From contig JAFMLQ010000002.1 in assembly GCA_017852075.1 (NCBI GenBank), positions 27,512 through 91,511 of the forward strand: DNA of 64,000 nucleotides, written 5' to 3'. The DNA comes from Flavobacteriaceae bacterium (GTDB lineage: Bacteria > Bacteroidota > Bacteroidia > Flavobacteriales > Flavobacteriaceae). A program made the translations under genes and the position numbers. The notes below the pieces were generated by a model. That model ran no database searches and was not told where the DNA came from. It was given only the letters and a program-made list of their open reading frames with translations. Of this stretch, positions 10,052-17,837 are shown one piece after another. Numbering within the stretch: position 1 is the first letter of the stretch; every line of letters starts with the position of its first letter.

Positions 10052-11122
10052 TTAATCAATTAAATTCAGATTGAAAGAGTCATTTTGAGTATAAGCAATG
10101 ACATAGCCTACAAGAGCGCTATAACTTTGAATGCCTTGGGCTTGTCCATTGGCTTTGAGATAAGAATCGTAGCCTTTTTTGAGTAAGGGTTCAAATGGGT
10201 TTTGATATTGTTTCCAAAATTCGGAGAACGCCCTGTAATTTTTTATGATTCCGGGATGAAGGCTTTTTATTTTTTCTTTTGCAAGTTCTGGATTTGCCTT
10301 AAACAGTTCGCTATAACTATATTGTAATGCAAAGGTGTAGCCAGCATATTGCACAAATGGATCTGAATGTTTTATACTGGTATAAAATGCGATGAAATTG
10401 GCTTCTCCTTCAGAAGCTATTCCCAACTGATGTGCCATTTCGTGAGCCGCAGTAACGATAAAATTTAATTTAGGAATTTTGCTATTGGCTTGAGATTCCA
10501 AAGTAAAAGGATTTAAGTATCCTGAATACCCCATATAACTTAGCAAGGTGCTCCAAAGGGATTGTTTTAAGTAGGGTTGGGGCTTCATTTTTTTTAGATC
10601 AAAATCAAACTCTTTTTCGATCAATTCAGCGATTTTGTCTTTTGAATATTGAATTTTAACGGCCGTGGTGTCATTGATGCTTAACTGAGAGTGCAATTGA
10701 TTCGAGATTAAAATAAGTTTTGATAAGGTATTTTCTAGTTCAGTTTCGTTATATGTCATCTTATATTTCAAATCTTGATGCAAGGGAGTTCGATAGTAAT
10801 TAAGACCCCAGCTTACATTAAAAAAAAGGACTACCAAAGAGATCAAAGACAAGCTATTTCCCAAAATCAACTTCCATGCGACCATTCTTTTTTTGAAAAA
10901 CAAGACACCGCTTTTTACAATTAAAAGAATTGCAATAGCATAAAAAAGATCTCCCAGAGAAAAAGAAAACTGCTGAAAGAAGAAACGGTGGGTTTCAAAA
11001 ATAAATGGGTATAAACGTTGGCTGTAATACGTCTCAACCCAAGCAGGATGATTCTTAAGATAAGTTAGACCCCATAACTGTAATGGCAATAAGCCGATAA
11101 GTAAGAAATGGATTTTTTTCAT
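10052..11122 (-). CDS. DUF3810 membrane protein with HExxH zinc-protease motif
   Basis: 356 aa. The N-terminal half has three hydrophobic helices (about 5-20, 55-78 and 85-103). The C-terminal domain contains HEMAH (227-231) followed by a glutamate pair in SEGEANF (E238/E240), the arrangement of a gluzincin-like zinc peptidase. This matches the DUF3810 family common in Bacteroidota, whose substrate is not known. Inner-membrane location with the catalytic domain outside is inferred. A terminator hairpin separates it from the PPIase gene upstream, so it probably starts its own transcript. Confidence 0.85.
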   Translation of the reverse strand: MKKIHFLLIGLLPLQLWGLTYLKNHPAWVETYYSQRLYPFIFETHRFFFQQFSFSLGDLFYAIAILLIVKSGVLFFKKRMVAWKLILGNSLSLISLVVLFFNVSWGLNYYRTPLHQDLKYKMTYNETELENTLSKLILISNQLHSQLSINDTTAVKIQYSKDKIAELIEKEFDFDLKKMKPQPYLKQSLWSTLLSYMGYSGYLNPFTLESQANSKIPKLNFIVTAAHEMAHQLGIASEGEANFIAFYTSIKHSDPFVQYAGYTFALQYSYSELFKANPELAKEKIKSLHPGIIKNYRAFSEFWKQYQNPFEPLLKKGYDSYLKANGQAQGIQSYSALVGYVIAYTQNDSFNLNLID

Positions 11123-11130
11123 GAACTAAA

Positions 11131-11154
11131 AAAGCCAGGCTTTCACCTGGCTTT
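11131..11154 (-). terminator. Rho-independent terminator after the cyclophilin-FKBP gene
   Basis: A 9-bp perfect stem (AAAGCCAGG / CCTGGCTTT) with a 6-nt loop, followed on the minus strand by a run of six T. It sits between the stop of the PPIase gene and the start of the DUF3810 gene, both on the minus strand. Confidence 0.85.
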
Positions 11155-11162
11155 ATGCAATG

Positions 11163-12239
11163 TTATTGTTCTACGCTGGTAACTTCCACTTCAAAAATCA
11201 AATCTGATTGTGGAGGGATGCCTCGAGATCCTTCTTCGCCATAAGCAAGCGTATAGGGAAGGAATAAAGTAGCTCGATCTCCTTCATTAAGTAAACGAAT
11301 CCCCTCCTTAAAACCATCAATCATTCGGTCTTCAGGTCCTACTTTTGCCATGATGGGTGAATACATGCCTGCGTTGAGTTTTTGAAGATTGAATATATCG
11401 TTTTGCTTTGCAATTTCTTCATTACTGGTTTCTAATAGTGTACCGTCTGCAAAATATACTGCGTAGTGCACCATTGCTTTGTTGGTAGAGGTAACTGTTT
11501 TTCCTTTGCCGGAGGTGGTTATGATGTACTGCAAGCCTGTTTTGGTCAAAGTTGAGGTTTCTTTTAAAGAATCAAATTTTGCAATATTTTTTGCTCTAAT
11601 TTTTACCTGTTTTGCTTCTTTTTCTTTAGCGATAGCTTCTCTGTTATCAAAGTAGTTTTTGAAGATTTCGGGAGCATCAAATTTGCGTGCATCACTCCCT
11701 TTTCTAATGATGTTGATTTCATTGATCAAGTCATCTTGTGCAATACTATCCACCACCTCTTGCCCTTGAACGACGGCTCCAAATACAGTGTGTTTTCCAT
11801 CCAACCAAGGAGTAGCCTTGTGGGTGATAAAAAATTGACTTCCGTTTGTGGCAGGCCCACTATTGGCCATTGATAAAATGCCAGGTCCCTTATGAGTAAG
11901 CTCGCTGAATTCGTCATCAAATCGGTAGCCTGGTCCTCCAGAGCCAACTCCCAAAGGATCTCCACCTTGAATCATAAAGTCCGCTATGACTCGGTGAAAT
12001 TTAAGTCCATTGTAAAACTTTTTAGATTTAAATTCATCACTGACCATAGGGTTGTTTCCCTCACTTAGAGAGATGAAATTTGCCACAGTAATTGGAGCTT
12101 CTACATGAGCCAATTTTATGAGAATGGTACCCTTGTCGGTTTGTATATCAGCATAAAGTCCAGCGTCCAAGTCGGGATATTGAGACTTACATGCTAATAA
12201 AAGGGTAACTGTTAGAATTGAGAGGAAAATTTTTTTCAT
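11163..12239 (-). CDS. Cyclophilin-FKBP fusion peptidyl-prolyl isomerase lipoprotein
   Basis: 358 aa with a lipoprotein signal (lipobox LLLAC near residue 16). The first half is a cyclophilin domain with the catalytic stretch FHRVIADFMIQGGDP, then NGSQFFIT and WLDGKHTVFG. The second half (about 225-358) is an FKBP domain ending in FLPYTLAYGEEGSRGIPPQS and a final beta strand. Two unrelated prolyl isomerase folds are therefore joined in one chain. It is expected to be anchored in the envelope and to help fold exported proteins. The GldI-like gene is directly upstream (about 18 bp), so the two are probably co-expressed. Confidence 0.93.
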   Translation of the reverse strand: MKKIFLSILTVTLLLACKSQYPDLDAGLYADIQTDKGTILIKLAHVEAPITVANFISLSEGNNPMVSDEFKSKKFYNGLKFHRVIADFMIQGGDPLGVGSGGPGYRFDDEFSELTHKGPGILSMANSGPATNGSQFFITHKATPWLDGKHTVFGAVVQGQEVVDSIAQDDLINEINIIRKGSDARKFDAPEIFKNYFDNREAIAKEKEAKQVKIRAKNIAKFDSLKETSTLTKTGLQYIITTSGKGKTVTSTNKAMVHYAVYFADGTLLETSNEEIAKQNDIFNLQKLNAGMYSPIMAKVGPEDRMIDGFKEGIRLLNEGDRATLFLPYTLAYGEEGSRGIPPQSDLIFEVEVTSVEQ

Positions 12240-12257
12240 GTTTTGTGTTTAAAGTGA

Positions 12258-12785
12258 TTATTTATTAGGTAGGCGTTCAATAGTGAAACGAAGGGGCTGA
12301 TTTCCGCCAATTTTTTCTCCATCTCCCTGATAACCAAAGCAAAGGTAGGAAGGAAAAAGAAATACGACAACTTCCTCGGGTCGTATCATACGAATCCCTT
12401 CTCTAAGCGCGGGTAATAATTCTTCTTGATCAACCAAATAGTCCACGATCCCTAAATCGGACATACTGTAAAGAAGCTTGTTTTCAAGATTTTCAATTTG
12501 ATATTGAAAACGGACTTTTGTCCCTTTTTGAGGAAGTGGGATTGAAGTTGATGCTTTTTTGATATAGGCAAATAAAAATCCGAGTTCAGAGGGTTGAAAG
12601 TCTAAGGCAGTATCTTTTTTTGCTGCTTTTTTTAGCAACACTTCTTCGCGAGCTAAAAGCATCTTATTTCGTTCTGCAGAACTGTTTAAAAAAACTTGTT
12701 TTTTCTTATTAAGCGGATAGCGAGCAGTGCTTTCTTTACAAGAAAGACAGGAGCAAAAGATTATTAAAAGTAGAAAGAACCTCAT
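12258..12785 (-). CDS. gldI: GldI-like FKBP-type peptidyl-prolyl isomerase lipoprotein
   Basis: A lipoprotein with one FKBP domain. I chose the ATG at 12785 because it follows the upstream stop by about 10 bp and puts the signal peptide (MRFFLLLIIFCSCLSC) at the N-terminus; a longer frame to 12830 would run into the upstream gene and add charged residues before the signal. The FKBP part (about 75-175) retains FLFPSYLCFGYQG and a closing RFTIERL strand. GldI is needed for gliding motility in Flavobacterium and occurs across gliding and non-gliding relatives. The assignment rests on lipoprotein plus FKBP architecture and its place beside a second PPIase. Confidence 0.75.
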   Translation of the reverse strand: MRFFLLLIIFCSCLSCKESTARYPLNKKKQVFLNSSAERNKMLLAREEVLLKKAAKKDTALDFQPSELGFLFAYIKKASTSIPLPQKGTKVRFQYQIENLENKLLYSMSDLGIVDYLVDQEELLPALREGIRMIRPEEVVVFLFPSYLCFGYQGDGEKIGGNQPLRFTIERLPNK

Positions 12786-12795
12786 TATATACTCT

Positions 12796-13806
12796 TTATT
12801 GAAATTGATCAGCAACTTCTTTAACGGCATTTTTAAATCGCGCTACGGTATCTTCCATGCTGTCCATGGACATACCGCCTGCGGCGTTGTGGTGACCTCC
12901 CCCATTGAAGTAGGTCCGAGCGAAGTCATTGACTGAAAAAGTTCCTTTTGAACGGAAAGACATCTTGATTTTCCCTTCATTTTTATTTTCGATTAGAATA
13001 CACGAAAAAACAATGCCTTCCAGCGAAAGACCATAATTCACAAAGCCTTCTGTATCGCCTTTTTGATAATCACAGGAAATCAATTCTTCCTGGTTTAGGG
13101 TCATAAACACAATGGGCAAATCCGGAAATTGTTGCAGATTCGAAAGTGTAATTCCCAACAGTTTTAATCGATTAAAAGATGCACTGTCATAAATTTTTTG
13201 GTGAATTTCAGTTCCATCTGCACCTGCTTGGATGAGATGTGAAATGGCTTGATGGGTTTCTGAGGTGGTAGCAGAATAGCGGAAGGATCCTGTGTCGGTC
13301 ATGATACCGGTGTATAAACAGCTCGCAATTTCTTTATTTATGGCGGTTTCATCCAAAGCTTTGATGACGTTATAAATCATTTCACATGTTGAGCTCATAG
13401 AGGTATCAGAATATCGTAAAACTGCATAATCCTCTGGTGCTTCGTGATGATCAATCATGATTTTATGTCCTGGAGCTTTACTCACAATATCGGTGAGTTC
13501 TTGAATCCGATCTAATGCATTGAAGTCTAAGGTGAAAATCATGTCAGCATGACGTATTTTTTCTTGAACTTCTGATGGATTCTGAGTGTATTTTAAAATT
13601 TTATTTTCTCCTGGGAGCCATTTTAAAAATGAAGGATATTCATTGGGAGAAATCACCACGGCTTCATGTCCTTTTTGAGAGAGGAAGTGATACCATGCCA
13701 AGGTGCTTCCCAAGGCGTCTCCATCTGCATTCCTATGGGGAAGGATTACAATTTTTTTTGGACTTATTAAGTACTTTTTTAAATCGGTAATAAAGCTCTT
13801 TTCCAT
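12796..13806 (-). CDS. DHH/DHHA1 phosphoesterase, NrnA-type nanoRNase/pAp phosphatase
   Basis: 336 aa with the N-terminal motif LPHRNADGDALGS (metal ligands), the signature DHH at D119-H121 in IMIDHHEAP, and a C-terminal DHHA1 domain with YFNGGGHHNAAGG. This is the standard layout of NrnA proteins, which degrade 2-5 nt RNAs and dephosphorylate 3'-phosphoadenosine 5'-phosphate. It is the first gene of the transcript that continues with the GldI-like lipoprotein and the cyclophilin-FKBP fusion. The ndk gene diverges from it. Confidence 0.93.
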   Translation of the reverse strand: MEKSFITDLKKYLISPKKIVILPHRNADGDALGSTLAWYHFLSQKGHEAVVISPNEYPSFLKWLPGENKILKYTQNPSEVQEKIRHADMIFTLDFNALDRIQELTDIVSKAPGHKIMIDHHEAPEDYAVLRYSDTSMSSTCEMIYNVIKALDETAINKEIASCLYTGIMTDTGSFRYSATTSETHQAISHLIQAGADGTEIHQKIYDSASFNRLKLLGITLSNLQQFPDLPIVFMTLNQEELISCDYQKGDTEGFVNYGLSLEGIVFSCILIENKNEGKIKMSFRSKGTFSVNDFARTYFNGGGHHNAAGGMSMDSMEDTVARFKNAVKEVADQFQ

Positions 13807-13933
13807 ATCAAGACAAAGATACTATTTTACAAAGAGTAGTCTTATCGCGAATTGGATTTTTAAAAGGGTTCAAAATCTTTCTACTAGTGAGCGGGTGGCA
13901 TTTAATAACATTTAGTATTTTCGCCAAAAAAAA

Positions 13934-14350
13934 ATGGCACACACTACACTAATGATGATCAAGCCCGACGCAGTTGAAAACGGGCATATCGGTAGAATAC
14001 TTGAAAAAGTAACAGCTGCAGGATTTCAGATTAAGGGTTTAAAACTAACCCAACTTTCAAAAAATGACGCAGAGCGTTTTTATGAAGTACACCAAGAACG
14101 TCCTTTCTTCGGAGAGTTAGTCGCTTTTATGTCCAGAGGACCTATTGTAGCTGCTGTTTTGGAAAAAGAGAATGCTGTGAGTGATTTCAGAACGCTAATC
14201 GGTGCAACCAATCCTGCTGAAGCTGCAGAAGGGACTATTCGAAAGTTGTATGCAACCTCCATAGGAGAAAATGCAGTACACGGTTCGGATAGTGACGAAA
14301 ATGCGGAAATTGAAGCGGCCTTTCATTTCGCAGGACGCGAGCGATTCTAA
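13934..14350 (+). CDS. ndk: Nucleoside-diphosphate kinase
   Basis: Transfers the gamma phosphate between NTPs and NDPs through a phospho-histidine. It has the N-terminal [11 protein letters not shown], the middle [14 protein letters not shown] and the active site NAVHGSDS with His116. Length 138 aa is normal. A weak promoter match (TATTTTCG) lies close upstream in the 127 bp divergent gap with the NrnA gene. Its stop overlaps that of the convergent DUF721 gene by 4 bp. Confidence 0.97.
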   Translation: MAHTTLMMIKPDAVENGHIGRILEKVTAAGFQIKGLKLTQLSKNDAERFYEVHQERPFFGELVAFMSRGPIVAAVLEKENAVSDFRTLIGATNPAEAAEGTIRKLYATSIGENAVHGSDSDENAEIEAAFHFAGRERF

Positions 14351-14649
14351 TTCAAGACAACTTTACGAATACAAGTTTCGCCTAGGTGATTGTTTAGCCG
14401 CTCTTTAATCATTTCTAGTTGATAACTCAACTCCATTTTTAATGCAGCCGAACGAATACTCACATACAAGATGTTGTGAGAAAACCGAACTTGTAGGGTG
14501 TATTGCATAATATGGGTGCCCATAACTTCTTCCCACGAATTGCAAATCCGAACGTTTTGCACTCCTTTTTGAAGAGGCTTTTGAGCAACAACCTCTTTCA
14601 AAACTTCTTTTAAGGGCTTGGTTCCGAATTTGTTTTTAGCATTTTTCAT
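14347..14649 (-). CDS. DUF721 family protein (DciA-like)
   Basis: 100 aa with the DUF721 pattern: a central [15 protein letters not shown] segment and [25 protein letters not shown]721 includes DciA, which helps load the replicative helicase, and here it lies in the same transcript as recF, which fits a DNA-related role. It starts 1 bp after the stop of the small lipoprotein gene and converges with ndk, overlapping it by 4 bp. Confidence 0.85.
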   Translation of the reverse strand: MKNAKNKFGTKPLKEVLKEVVAQKPLQKGVQNVRICNSWEEVMGTHIMQYTLQVRFSHNILYVSIRSAALKMELSYQLEMIKERLNNHLGETCIRKVVLN

Positions 14650-14650
14650 T

Positions 14651-15082
14651 TTAAAACTTTACTAGGAGTGGACGTTTGTAATAAAAAACCCTGTCATTGT
14701 TTTCGAGAATTAATTTTTGACTATCTAAAAAAATGATTTTACGAGACCATTCATCCCAACGGGACTGGAATCTAATGTAATAGTTTTTGTCGAGTTTTTC
14801 AATTTGAAATGGGACAGCGTCCTCCGAAGAGGTAAAACTCCCATCAACACGAGGAGCAACTTTGTTTAGAATTCCTTCTGGATATTTCATTTGGTAATGA
14901 TCGTATAAAGGTGCGCTAGCTTTTGGCTTAAATTCTTCGCCTTTCTGACGTATGAAATCAATCTCCCAGTAGCCCGAAAGATATTTAATTTCAGTATCAG
15001 GAGAAGTGGAACAGCCCAAAAGGAAAAGACAGATTCCAATTCTAACTAAGTTTCGAAATACCTTAAAGCTTAAATAGTTCAT
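14651..15082 (-). CDS. Small lipocalin-like lipoprotein of unknown function
   Basis: 143 aa with a lipoprotein signal (FLLGC, Cys24). The mature part contains YLSGYWEIDFI and a series of short beta strands ending in KLILENNDRVFYYKRP, consistent with a lipocalin-like barrel. Its start lies inside the 3' end of recF (20 bp overlap) and its stop abuts the DUF721 gene, so the three are translationally linked. No function can be named from sequence. Confidence 0.75.
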   Translation of the reverse strand: MNYLSFKVFRNLVRIGICLFLLGCSTSPDTEIKYLSGYWEIDFIRQKGEEFKPKASAPLYDHYQMKYPEGILNKVAPRVDGSFTSSEDAVPFQIEKLDKNYYIRFQSRWDEWSRKIIFLDSQKLILENNDRVFYYKRPLLVKF

Positions 15083-16142
15083 AGGTTGATTTTAAGGTTT
15101 GTAAAGCATTTACGGTGCGTTCTTCGTGTGTATCTGTTAAGAAAATTTGACCAAAATCATTTTGATCGACCAAAGAAATGATTTGCGTCACTCTTTTTTG
15201 ATCGAGCTTGTCGAAGGCATCGTCTAAAAGAAGTATGGGTGCTCCGCCAGTTTGCTTTTTAAGAAAGTCAAATTGAGCCAGTTTTAAAGCAATCAAAAAG
15301 GTTTTTTGTTGCCCTTGACTACCAAACTTTTTGATGGGTTGCGTTTCCAAAAGAAAGTTAATATCGTCTTTATGGATTCCTGTAGAGGTGTATTGTAGCA
15401 CCTTATCTTTTTCAAAACTATTTTCAAGAAGGTCTTGATGTGAATTTTCGTGCAATTGACTCTCGTATTCCAAATCAACCCTTTCATTCCCTTCACTTAT
15501 GTCATGATATCGGGCATTGAAGACAGGAATAAATGTCTCCATAAATGCCTTCCTTTTTTCATAAAGAGCAGTACTGCGTTGTACGAGTTGGATATTGTAA
15601 ATAGCTAAGGTTTCGGGTTCAAAAGTATTGTTTAATGCAAAAAACTTTAGTAACGCATTGCGCTGCGAAAGAATTTTTTGGTATTCGATTAAATTTTTAA
15701 GAAATAACGCATCTGTTTGTCCGATTACTCCGTCCATAAATTTTCTTCGGGTGCTACTTCCTTCCGAAATCAAGTCGCGATCTGCAGGGGATATGATGAC
15801 CGTAGGAATTAGACCAATGTGGTCTGTGAGTTTTTCATACTCTTTACCGTTGCGTTTCATCACTTTTTTCTGTCCTTTTTTCAGATTGCAAACAATTTTT
15901 TCTTCTCGATTCTCCCTTTCATAACGTCCTTCAATAACAAAGAATTCTTCTCCCAACTGGATGTTTTGGGTTGCGATGGGATTAAAATAACTTTTTCCAA
16001 AAGCGAGATGATAAATAGCGTCGAGGATGTTGGACTTTCCTTTGCCGTTGTCACCGATAAAACAATTTATTTTAGGATTAAAATCAAATGTTTTGGAACG
16101 GATGTTCTTATATTGAGTAAGGGTAATTTGTTTTAAATACAT
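15063..16142 (-). CDS. recF: DNA replication/repair protein RecF
   Basis: SMC-like ATPase with Walker A IGDNGKGKSN (about residues 30-40), the ABC signature region FGSQGQQKTFLIALKLAQ and Walker B PILLLDDAFDKLD. It begins MYLKQITLTQYKN, as RecF proteins do. The ATG at 16142 is used; an upstream TTG in the same frame would add only three residues. RecF works with RecO and RecR to load RecA at gaps. It heads the transcript that continues with the lipoprotein and DUF721 genes. Confidence 0.95.
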   Translation of the reverse strand: MYLKQITLTQYKNIRSKTFDFNPKINCFIGDNGKGKSNILDAIYHLAFGKSYFNPIATQNIQLGEEFFVIEGRYERENREEKIVCNLKKGQKKVMKRNGKEYEKLTDHIGLIPTVIISPADRDLISEGSSTRRKFMDGVIGQTDALFLKNLIEYQKILSQRNALLKFFALNNTFEPETLAIYNIQLVQRSTALYEKRKAFMETFIPVFNARYHDISEGNERVDLEYESQLHENSHQDLLENSFEKDKVLQYTSTGIHKDDINFLLETQPIKKFGSQGQQKTFLIALKLAQFDFLKKQTGGAPILLLDDAFDKLDQKRVTQIISLVDQNDFGQIFLTDTHEERTVNALQTLKSTYELFKL

Positions 16143-16148
16143 AGAACA

Positions 16149-16156
16149 CAAAAATA
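16149..16156 (-). promoter_or_regulatory. Candidate -7 element for recF
   Basis: The minus strand reads TATTTTTG, matching TAnnTTTG, 6 bp upstream of the recF start. No convincing TTG was found at the -33 position. The leader would be extremely short. Confidence 0.35.
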
Positions 16157-16183
16157 ATAAGTTAGAAGCTAGCTTAGGGTTTT

Positions 16184-16211
16184 TTGAATTAGAATAAAAA
16201 GACTAATTTTG
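16184..16211 (+). promoter_or_regulatory. Promoter upstream of the YfgM-like TPR gene
   Basis: TTG (16184-16186, in a run of T) and TAATTTTG (16204-16211) are separated by 17 bp, matching the Bacteroidota TTG-N17-23-TAnnTTTG promoter. The start codon follows 19 bp later. This is the clearest promoter match in the window. Confidence 0.65.
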
Positions 16212-16230
16212 GGCGCTTAATCATTTTATA

Positions 16231-16998
16231 ATGGCAACATACAAAAAACGCGGAGCAAAAAAGTCAATAGCTCCTTCGAAACAGGCTGAAGTTATCGAAG
16301 AAAGCACAACTGCTGAAGTATTTGAAACCTTAGATACAACGGCATCCAAAACAGAAGAATGGGTTGTAAAATACCAAAATGTGATTTTAACTGTAATTGG
16401 AGTTGTAGCGATTGGTGTTTTAGGTTTCTTAGGATATGAAAATTTTGTTTCTAAACCCAAAGCACAAGAGGCGATTAGTGAACTCAATCAAGCACAGTAT
16501 TACTTTGATTTAGCCGTAAACAGTGTAAAATCTGACTCCTTATACCGAAGAGCGTTGAACGGAGGTGAGGGAAAGTATGGATTTTTGGATATCATTTCAA
16601 ATTATGAAGGCACACCTGCAGCAAAATTGGCTACTTACAGCGCTGGCATGGCATATCTAAACCTTAAGGATTATCAAAATGCCATTCAATATTTAGATCG
16701 ATTCACTTCTGATGACGTACTGTTGGGAGCACTTTCTAAAGGAGCCATTGGAGACGCCTTTGCACAATTGGGTCAGCCAAACGATGCCTATGACTATTAC
16801 GTAGCTGCATCCAAAATGAATAACAACGACTATAGTACGCCAAAATATTTATACAAAGCTGCAATGACTGGTGCTGAAATAGGAAAAAATAGTCAAGCGT
16901 TAGCCTTTTTAAAACGAATAGAAAAAGAATTTCCTAAATCTGCTGAGGCTTCTTTGGTCGCAGTACAAATTGCTAAACTCGAAACCTTAATGCAGTAA
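16231..16998 (+). CDS. Membrane-anchored TPR protein, YfgM/BamD-like
   Basis: 255 aa: a lysine-rich cytoplasmic N-terminus, one transmembrane helix (about 53-70, VILTVIGVVAIGVLGFLGY), then TPR helices (for example LNLKDYQNAIQYLDRF and DAFAQLGQPNDAYDYYVAA). This layout resembles YfgM-type proteins tied to envelope protein export and folding. It is followed by ribH with only 2 bp between stop and start, so it heads a transcript with ribH. Promoter elements are visible upstream. Confidence 0.88.
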   Translation: MATYKKRGAKKSIAPSKQAEVIEESTTAEVFETLDTTASKTEEWVVKYQNVILTVIGVVAIGVLGFLGYENFVSKPKAQEAISELNQAQYYFDLAVNSVKSDSLYRRALNGGEGKYGFLDIISNYEGTPAAKLATYSAGMAYLNLKDYQNAIQYLDRFTSDDVLLGALSKGAIGDAFAQLGQPNDAYDYYVAASKMNNNDYSTPKYLYKAAMTGAEIGKNSQALAFLKRIEKEFPKSAEASLVAVQIAKLETLMQ

Positions 16999-17000
16999 AA

Positions 17001-17483
17001 ATGGCTACGGCTTTAGGCAATCTTTCTGAATACAATGCCGATGCTTTGCCAGATGGTAGCCCCTTCAAAATACATTTGGTAGTTTCTGAATGGAATAACA
17101 ACATCACGGAAGCACTGCTTCAGGGTGCGCAAACGACTCTAGTACAATTAGGGGTTCGTCCAGAACACCTGAAAATCTGGAAAGTTCCAGGTAGTTTTGA
17201 GTTGATTTACGGAGCCAAAAAGGCCCAGCAACAAAAACCCGATGCAGTAATTGCCATTGGAAGTTTAATTCAGGGTGAAACCCAACACTTTGATTTTGTT
17301 TGCCAGGCAGTTTCCCAAGGGATAAAAGATCTAAATGTACAGTCTGATGTCCCAGTGATTTTCTGTGTTTTGACAGATAATACCTTGGAACAAGCTCAGG
17401 ACCGCAGTGGTGGAAGGCATGGCAACAAGGGAGTCGAAGCCGCGGTCGCTGCACTTCAGATGGCAAATTTAAATTCAAAGTAA
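17001..17483 (+). CDS. ribH: 6,7-dimethyl-8-ribityllumazine synthase
   Basis: Condenses 5-amino-6-ribitylaminouracil with 3,4-dihydroxy-2-butanone 4-phosphate in riboflavin synthesis. Visible family motifs are VVSEWNNNITEAL, WKVPGSFELIYGAKK, AIGSLIQGETQHFDFVC (with the catalytic His) and FCVLTDNTLEQAQDRSGG. Length 160 aa is typical. No FMN riboswitch was seen; expression probably comes from the promoter before the TPR gene. Confidence 0.96.
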   Translation: MATALGNLSEYNADALPDGSPFKIHLVVSEWNNNITEALLQGAQTTLVQLGVRPEHLKIWKVPGSFELIYGAKKAQQQKPDAVIAIGSLIQGETQHFDFVCQAVSQGIKDLNVQSDVPVIFCVLTDNTLEQAQDRSGGRHGNKGVEAAVAALQMANLNSK

Positions 17484-17528
17484 GTGTAACTTTCTGACTG
17501 AAGAATTTTTCCTTTTACCGCTTTCTCG

Positions 17529-17536
17529 TACCTTTG
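17529..17536 (+). promoter_or_regulatory. Candidate -7 element before the small membrane protein and mutL
   Basis: TACCTTTG matches TAnnTTTG and ends 4 bp before the ATG at 17541, so any transcript would be leaderless or nearly so. No good -33 partner is visible. Confidence 0.35.
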
Positions 17537-17540
17537 GGTT

Positions 17541-17837
17541 ATGTTGAAATCAAACCTATTCAAACTCCGTAAAAACAGAAGGTACAACTACACACCTCGC
17601 TATTACAAAGGGAAAGATGCGGGTAATATTTATGACTTTGACTCCAAGTTTTCTAAATATAGAGACACCTACAACAGCAATGATTTTGGACAGCAATGGA
17701 GTGATATGCGTTTGCAAATGCGCAAGCGTAAAAACCGCTCCGTATCAATGCGTTTGTTGTTGATCATACTCGCTTTGGTATTGGTTTGTCTTTACATTTT
17801 AGATTTTGATTTGAGCATTTTTATGCAACCGAATTGA
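17541..17837 (+). CDS. Small basic single-pass membrane protein, 98 aa
   Basis: N-terminal 70 residues are rich in Lys, Arg and Tyr (RKNRRYNYTPRYYKG), followed by one C-terminal transmembrane helix (about 71-90, LLLIILALVLVCLYIL) and a short tail. The N-terminus should face the cytoplasm by the positive-inside rule. It is conserved between ribH and mutL in flavobacteria to my knowledge, but its role is unknown. Its stop overlaps the mutL start (TGATG), implying coupled translation. Confidence 0.75.
   Translation: MLKSNLFKLRKNRRYNYTPRYYKGKDAGNIYDFDSKFSKYRDTYNSNDFGQQWSDMRLQMRKRKNRSVSMRLLLIILALVLVCLYILDFDLSIFMQPN

Noticed and set aside
12786..12830. Longer start for the GldI-like lipoprotein
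   Set aside because: It would overlap the end of the NrnA-type gene and place charged residues ahead of the signal peptide.
17104..17478. 124-aa minus-strand frame opposite ribH
   Set aside because: ribH has complete family motifs in this interval; the antisense frame has none.
16998..17540. Possible FMN riboswitch near ribH
   Set aside because: There are only 2 bp between the TPR gene and ribH, and no FMN-element consensus was seen on either side.
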